NCBI RefSeq assembly: GCF_030682035.1
Contig: NZ_JAUXQZ010000002.1
Coordinates: forward strand, 62,001 to 126,000
DNA: 64,000 nucleotides
Direction: 5' to 3'
Source: Brevundimonas sp.
GTDB lineage: Bacteria > Pseudomonadota > Alphaproteobacteria > Caulobacterales > Caulobacteraceae
Below the pieces are notes generated by a model. The model ran no database searches. It had not been told where the DNA came from and saw only the letters and a program-made list of their open reading frames with translations. Positions 59,398 to 64,000 of the stretch are shown here, piece after piece. The stretch's first letter is position 1; the number at the start of each line of letters is the position of its first letter. The translations under genes were made by a program, and so were the position numbers.

Positions 59398-62300
59398 ATG
59401 CGTATTCTACTCGCGACCGCGGTTGCGATTGCCCCCCTGATGGCAGCCACCGGCGCCATGGCCGAGGTCGTGATCACGACCGTGCGGACGACGCCGATCA
59501 CGACGTCAAACGCGACCGCCACCGGCACGGCGGACGATATCCGAATCTCCGGCGGCGGCGGCATCACCCTTGCGTCCGGGACTGCAGTCACGGTGAACTC
59601 CGACCACGACTTCACGATGGAAGGCCAGTCGTCGATCACGATGTCGCCCGCCGCCGATGGCGCCACCGCGGTACTGATCAATCCGGGGGTCACTTCCGAC
59701 ATCACTATCGGCTCGACAATCGCTATCGGCGACACCATCACGACCTACCCCGACACGGACAATGACGGTGATATCGACGGACCCTGGGCCACGGGGTCGG
59801 ACCGCTACGGCATCCGCTACGCGGCGGGCGCCCCGGTCACCGGGAACCTGACCGTCAGCTCCCTTGGCTCCATTGGCGTGGAGGGCAATAATTCCTACGG
59901 CATCTCCATCGAGTCCGGCCTGATCGGCAATATCCAATCCCAAGGCGCCATCCGGGTTTTCGGCGACAACTCCGTCGCCATCCGGACCCAGGGACCCGTC
60001 ACCGGCAATATCATGCTGCTGGGGTCGGTGACCGCGCGCGGCATGAACACCTCCGCCATCTCGATCGGCGGCGATGTCGGCGGACGGCTGACACTGCAGG
60101 GCGATATCAGCGCCACAGGCTATCGCTACACCAGCGCCGGCAACGCCGCCTTCGAAGCAAAGCTCGAAGCCGAGGACAAGCTGCAGGGCGGACCCGCCGT
60201 CATCATCGCCGGCAACGTCGCCGGCGGCGTGGTGGTCGATCGCCCGCCTGTCGATACCAGCCCGACCAACCCGGACGAGGACGGAGACGGGATCGCGGAT
60301 GGATCCGAAAGCACCGGCGCCATCAACAGTTTCGGTGCCGCGCCGGCGATCCTCGTGGGCTCGACGACACAGTCCATCACACTCGGCGTGGTCGGGACGG
60401 ACGATAACGCCTTCGGCTTCATCAACCGCGGCACGATCACGGGTCAGGGCATCTACGCGGGTATCGCCGCGAATGCCGTGGTGTTCGGCGGCAATCCCGG
60501 CCAGACCGTGACCATCAGCAGCGGCGTCCGCAACCAGGGGACCGTCACCGCCTTGGCCAGCGGGGCCAGCGCCACAGCCTTCCGCTTCGGCACGGGCGCC
60601 AGCACGCCCCAGCTCTACAACACCGGCGCCATCACCGGCGGCGTCGCCAGCGAAGTCGCCGCCAATGCGGTCGCCATCCAGATTGACGCGGGTGCCTCGC
60701 TGCCCAGCATCAACAACAACGGCTCGATCCTGGCCTCCGCCGGGGGCGGCGCCGCCACTGTCACCGCAATCAACGATCTCAGCGGCACGCTGACCTCGAT
60801 CACCAACACCCGCTCACTCCAGACGATACTGAACCCGAACCAGGCCGGCGATCCCGTCAGGGGGACAACGACGGCCATTAATGTCCGCGCCAACACCACG
60901 GGCGTCACGGTCTTGCAAACCGGCATAGTGGGCCCGCCCACGGCTCTGGATCCCGACACCGACGGCGACGGCGTGCCAGACAGCTTCGAACCGATCCTTG
61001 TCGGCGACATCCTGTTGGGTTCCGGCGCCGATACCGTGGATATCCGCAACGGTCTCGTCTTGGGCGACATCGACTTCGGCGCCGGGGCCGACAGCCTGTC
61101 GATCACCGGCGGCGCCATCGTACGGAGCGCCCTGTCCGATATCGGCGGCGACCTGACGATCAACGTGGCCAATGGCACCCTGGACGCCCGGAATACCGCC
61201 CCGCTGAACGTCACCAGCCTGAACGTCGGCGCCGCCGGCGACCTGATCTTCACCATCGACCCGGCGAACAGCGCTTCGGGCGGATTCAATGTCGCCGGAA
61301 CCGCCACCCTGGCCGACGGCGCCGGTCTGGGCGTCCGCTTCACCTCCCTGCTGGCGGCTCCGCAGCGTTTCACCCTGATCGATGCGACGACGCTGAATTT
61401 GGGCGCCATCGACTTCGGTTCCACCGCGCAAAATTCGCCCTACCTCTACCTCGTCTCCGCCGGAGCCGATGTGCCGGCGGGCGAGGTCTTCGTCGATGTG
61501 CGCCGACGCACTGCGGCTGAGGCCGACCTGATCGCCGTCGAGGCGGCCATGTTCGAGTCCTTCTATTCCGCCCTGGGCGGCGCGGCGGATGTCCGCAACG
61601 CTTTCCTGGCCCAGACCGGGCGCGAGGGCTTCATCAACCTGTATGAGCAGCTGCTGCCGGACCATGCCGGGGGTCCCCTGCTCTCGCTGTCCTCCGGCAC
61701 CGACGCGGTGACGCGGGCGCTGACGGGCCGCAACGCCTCGGCGGCGCCCGGCGAAACCAGCGCCTGGGTGCAGGAAATCAATTTCTACGCCGACAAGGAC
61801 AAGACCGACACCTACGGCTTCCGCTCGGAAGGCTTCGGTGTCGCCGGCGGCATCGAGCGCGGCACGGGCCTCGGCGCCGTGGGCGTCAGCGCCGCCTTCA
61901 CCTCGTCCGACCTCAAGGACCCCGAGTCCGAGGCCGAGGAGGTGCTGTCGGCCAGTCTGCTGGAGTTGGGCCTCTACTGGCGCGCCCAGGGCCAGTACTG
62001 GACGACCTGGGCACGGGGCGCGGCGGGCTATGCGACCTTCGCGTCCAAACGCCGTTTCGTCGGCGCGGGCCTGAACCTCGCCAATACATCCGACTGGAAC
62101 GGCTTCACCCTCGCGGCGGCCGGCGGCGTCTCCTACGAGCGCAACTACGGTCGCTTCAGCATTCGGCCCGAGGCCTATGCCGAGTTCTTCTCGCTGAGTG
62201 AGGACGGCCACGTCGAGACCGGCGGCGGCGACGGCTTCGATCTCGAGATAGGCGACCGCAACGGACACCTGTTCTCGGCCACGGCGGCCGTCAACCTCGG

Positions 62301-62577
62301 CATGTCGATGGGCGAGAACAGCTGGCTGCGTCCGGAACTTCGCGTCGGCTGGCGACAGAATATCTCGGTCGATCCGGGCGAGACCATCGCCCGCTTCCGC
62401 TCGGGCGGTCCGGACTTCACCCTCAACGGCGGCTCCATCGAAGGCGGCGGACCGATCGTCGGGTTCCGGCTGAACATCGGCAATGAATTGGGCATGCTGT
62501 CCATCAACGCCGACGCCGAGATGATTGAGGACTATATCCGCTACATGTTGTTCCTGCGAGCGAGCTTCCGGTTCTAG
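59398..62577 (+). CDS. Large autotransporter with calcium-binding-type repeats
   Basis: A 1059-residue type V secreted protein. Residues 1-22 are a signal peptide (ATGAMA). The passenger is a Gly/Thr/Asn-rich beta-helix-like region with three acidic loops resembling EF-hand or thrombospondin type 3 repeats: DTDNDGDIDG (~118-127), NPDEDGDGIADG (~292) and DPDTDGDGVPD (~520). The last ~270 residues form the autotransporter beta-barrel, ending in FLRASFRF with terminal Phe. No protease motif was seen, so it may be an adhesin or structural surface protein. Confidence 0.9.
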   Translation: MRILLATAVAIAPLMAATGAMAEVVITTVRTTPITTSNATATGTADDIRISGGGGITLASGTAVTVNSDHDFTMEGQSSITMSPAADGATAVLINPGVTSDITIGSTIAIGDTITTYPDTDNDGDIDGPWATGSDRYGIRYAAGAPVTGNLTVSSLGSIGVEGNNSYGISIESGLIGNIQSQGAIRVFGDNSVAIRTQGPVTGNIMLLGSVTARGMNTSAISIGGDVGGRLTLQGDISATGYRYTSAGNAAFEAKLEAEDKLQGGPAVIIAGNVAGGVVVDRPPVDTSPTNPDEDGDGIADGSESTGAINSFGAAPAILVGSTTQSITLGVVGTDDNAFGFINRGTITGQGIYAGIAANAVVFGGNPGQTVTISSGVRNQGTVTALASGASATAFRFGTGASTPQLYNTGAITGGVASEVAANAVAIQIDAGASLPSINNNGSILASAGGGAATVTAINDLSGTLTSITNTRSLQTILNPNQAGDPVRGTTTAINVRANTTGVTVLQTGIVGPPTALDPDTDGDGVPDSFEPILVGDILLGSGADTVDIRNGLVLGDIDFGAGADSLSITGGAIVRSALSDIGGDLTINVANGTLDARNTAPLNVTSLNVGAAGDLIFTIDPANSASGGFNVAGTATLADGAGLGVRFTSLLAAPQRFTLIDATTLNLGAIDFGSTAQNSPYLYLVSAGADVPAGEVFVDVRRRTAAEADLIAVEAAMFESFYSALGGAADVRNAFLAQTGREGFINLYEQLLPDHAGGPLLSLSSGTDAVTRALTGRNASAAPGETSAWVQEINFYADKDKTDTYGFRSEGFGVAGGIERGTGLGAVGVSAAFTSSDLKDPESEAEEVLSASLLELGLYWRAQGQYWTTWARGAAGYATFASKRRFVGAGLNLANTSDWNGFTLAAAGGVSYERNYGRFSIRPEAYAEFFSLSEDGHVETGGGDGFDLEIGDRNGHLFSATAAVNLGMSMGENSWLRPELRVGWRQNISVDPGETIARFRSGGPDFTLNGGSIEGGGPIVGFRLNIGNELGMLSINADAEMIEDYIRYMLFLRASFRF

Positions 62578-62584
62578 GGTACAG

Positions 62585-62600
62585 GAAACCTGCGGGTTTC
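62585..62600 (+). terminator. Short hairpin after the autotransporter
   Basis: GAAACC-TGCG-GGTTTC forms a perfect 6-bp stem with a 4-base loop eight bases after the stop. No T-run follows, so termination is uncertain. Confidence 0.35.
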
Positions 62601-62608
62601 ACGCGGAC

Positions 62609-62685
62609 GGGCGGCTAGCTCAGCTGGTCAGAGCACCTCGTTTACACCGAGGGGGTCGGGGGTTCGAACCCCTCGCCGCCCACCA
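62609..62685 (+). tRNA. tRNA-Val (anticodon TAC)
   Basis: A 77-base cloverleaf with encoded CCA. The acceptor is GGGCGGC/GCCGCCC, the D arm GCTCAGCTGGTCAGAGC, the anticodon arm CTCGT TTACACC GAG with anticodon TAC, and the T arm GGGGTTCGAACCCC. Confidence 0.96.
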
Positions 62686-62773
62686 GCCATCCGCCGCCCC
62701 GGTTCCGCCCGGTCCGCCGGTCAGACTGCGTTCACCATTGCCGGGTAACCCTGTCCCATCGGGAGAAGGCGTC

Positions 62774-63046
62774 ATGATCAAGACCATCAAGACCGGCGGG
62801 AGCATCCTCGCTGTCGTCGGCGCGAGCCTGCTGCTGCAAGGCTGTATCGTGGGCGCCGTCGTGGGCACGGCCGGCGCGATCGTGGGTGGAGCGGCCCAGG
62901 CCACCGGCGCCGTGGTAGGCGCGGGCGTCGACGCAGTCACGACCTCAGACGAAGAGACCAAGGCCAGACGCGAACGCGAGCAGCGGGCCGAAGAGCGCGA
63001 ACAACGCCGTTGCGAACAGCGCCGAAGCCAAGGCCGCGACTGCTGA
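62774..63046 (+). CDS. Small lipoprotein with Gly-rich segment and charged tail
   Basis: A 90-residue predicted lipoprotein. The signal peptide ends in the lipobox LLQGC; a glycine-zipper-like segment (GAVVGTAGAIVGGAAQATGA) follows, then a highly charged Arg/Glu tail with two cysteines. GGGAGAAGG precedes the ATG. Glycine-zipper lipoproteins of this size often associate with the outer membrane; function unknown. Confidence 0.72.
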   Translation: MIKTIKTGGSILAVVGASLLLQGCIVGAVVGTAGAIVGGAAQATGAVVGAGVDAVTTSDEETKARREREQRAEEREQRRCEQRRSQGRDC

Positions 63047-63047
63047 T

Positions 63048-63413
63048 CTAAAGCGTCAGCACGCAGCGTTCGTGGATCGTAGGGCGCGAGACCATGATCC
63101 GGCTCAGACCCGGCCATTCGGGCTTGAGGCGCTCGGCGAACCACAGGCACAGATGTTCCAGTGTCGGTAGTTCCAGGCCAGGCTTTTCATTGAGCAGGCC
63201 ATGATCCAGCTCCTCAGCCGCCGCCTTCAGCGCGCGGTCGAGGGCGCCGAGATCCGCGACCCAGCCATGCCCGTCCAGCGCCTCGCCACGCACCGTGGCC
63301 TCAACCGAGAAGGAATGGCCGTGCATCCGGCGATAGGGACTGCCGTCCGGCTCGTTCGGGAAATGGTGGGCCGCGTCGAAGGTGGCCGCCTTGGTGATCT
63401 CGAAAACGCTCAT
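63048..63413 (-). CDS. queD: 6-carboxy-tetrahydropterin synthase
   Basis: A 121-residue QueD-type enzyme of the PTPS fold, making 6-carboxytetrahydropterin for queuosine and other 7-deazaguanines. Zinc ligands are the His in TFDAAHHF and in MHGHSFSVE; the catalytic region DHGLLNE and SRPTIHERCVL near the end are typical. The ATG overlaps the queE stop (ATGA), so the two are coupled. Confidence 0.93.
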   Translation of the reverse strand: MSVFEITKAATFDAAHHFPNEPDGSPYRRMHGHSFSVEATVRGEALDGHGWVADLGALDRALKAAAEELDHGLLNEKPGLELPTLEHLCLWFAERLKPEWPGLSRIMVSRPTIHERCVLTL

Positions 63414-64000
63414 CTTACGCCGATGTATTTGTGGGTCTGGACGCTGAGCCGCCACTTCGGGTGGGTCAGGCAATAGTCGATGGCCGCCGCCGTGTTGGCC
63501 GCCTGGTCGGGCCCGTCCATAGGTTGGAGCCAGAATCGCTCGAACGGCAGATGCTCGAACCGGTCCGGCATGGCCGTGGGCTGGGGAAAGACGAGTTTTA
63601 GTTCCTGTCCAGAGGTCTGGAGCACGGGCGCAGCAGCCTTGGGGCTGATGCAAATCCAGTCGATTCCGTCTGGCGCCGGGAGCGTGCCGTTGGATTCGAC
63701 GGCGATCTCGAACCCGCGCGCGTGCAGGGCGCCGATCAGGGCGGCGTCCAGCTGCAACAAGGGCTCGCCCCCGGTGCAGACGACCAGTTTCGGATCCCCT
63801 GCCCGCCCCCGCCACATCGCCGCGACATGATCCGCCAGGGCGTCGGCGGTCACGAACTTGCCGCCGCCGTCGCCGTCCACGCCGACGAAATCCGTGTCGC
63901 AGAAGGTGCAGACGGCCGTCGCGCGGTCGCGCTCAAGCCCGTTCCACAGATTGCAGCCGGCGAAACGCAGGAAGACGGCGGGCCGTCCGGCCTGCCCCCC
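63410..64000 (-). CDS. queE: 7-carboxy-7-deazaguanine synthase, N-terminus beyond window
   Basis: Radical SAM enzyme that converts carboxytetrahydropterin to 7-carboxy-7-deazaguanine in queuosine synthesis. The visible 196 residues include the cluster-binding cysteines in a C-x14-C-x2-C spacing (CNLWN...CTFCDTDF), a known QueE variant rather than the usual C-x3-C-x2-C. SAM-binding VVCTGGEPLLQ and AVESNGT follow. The extreme N-terminus is cut by the right edge; queD follows with overlapping codons. Confidence 0.93.
   Translation of the reverse strand, partial: GGQAGRPAVFLRFAGCNLWNGLERDRATAVCTFCDTDFVGVDGDGGGKFVTADALADHVAAMWRGRAGDPKLVVCTGGEPLLQLDAALIGALHARGFEIAVESNGTLPAPDGIDWICISPKAAAPVLQTSGQELKLVFPQPTAMPDRFEHLPFERFWLQPMDGPDQAANTAAAIDYCLTHPKWRLSVQTHKYIGVR

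Overview
The window looks like a chromosomal segment of a GC-rich alphaproteobacterium of the Caulobacterales, most like Brevundimonas. The main evidence is a circularly permuted tmRNA gene whose tag (ANDNFAGEVALAA) is close to the Caulobacter tag as I remember it, an alpha-type SspB adaptor beside it, core operon orders typical of the group, and frequent TTG/GTG starts with 1-4 base stop/start overlaps. No CRISPR array, rRNA operon, transposase or integrase was seen.

0-16.5 kb: lepB-rnc-era, then recO and parC. This housekeeping order is interrupted twice. The first interruption holds a serine hydrolase, an ArsR-led minus-strand operon (ArsR, three SRPBCC/AHSA1 proteins, a VOC protein, a RibD-like reductase) and a tandem NTF2-like protein. 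The second holds a TonB-dependent receptor and a PhoD-like phosphatase, and ends in a second, diverged copy of the recO 3' end. lemA and an htpX-like protease follow parC.

16.5-29.5 kb: bpt, motB, a flavin reductase, a beta-hydroxyacid dehydrogenase, a PHP phosphoesterase, a trypsin-like protease, a prolyl oligopeptidase and an acetyltransferase. Then come a response regulator and a histidine-kinase-like protein lacking the phospho-histidine, divergent around an 18-bp perfect palindrome. tRNA-Gln, tRNA-Pro, a divergent ketol-acid reductoisomerase, a DUF924 protein and a secreted protein follow.

29.5-36.2 kb: a nucleotide/folate block (thyA, MazG-like, folA) carrying an inserted, frameshifted TIR-like (CAP12/PCTIR, PF10137) gene. 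The 3' third of thyA shares the lower GC3 of the TIR gene, so the two look like one imported piece. YbjQ, an old-yellow-enzyme reductase, mrp, miaA and a lipoprotein follow.

36.2-49.1 kb: tmRNA (ssrA) next to sspB, separated by two hairpins that share the same loop; a decayed GFA gene; a RusA-like nuclease; a cyclophilin lipoprotein; fumC; a ccdAB toxin-antitoxin pair; small proteins; an EamA transporter; a Coq4-like protein; a type III polyketide synthase with an ICMT-like methyltransferase; a TadE/TadE/TadG trio; and small envelope proteins.

49.1-64 kb: uvrD/pcrA, a DUF2059 protein, LtrA, an O-antigen-ligase-like protein, parE, a probable antitoxin remnant, a histidine phosphatase with no ordinary start, a GT4 glycosyltransferase, an Arc-like regulator behind an internally deleted SPFH gene, a large autotransporter, tRNA-Val, a small lipoprotein, and queD-queE (queE cut by the window edge).

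The best candidates for something new are the TIR gene with its mosaic thyA, the pseudo-kinase/response-regulator pair with its palindrome, and the twin-hairpin ssrA-sspB interval. All calls come from reading the sequence; no database search was run.
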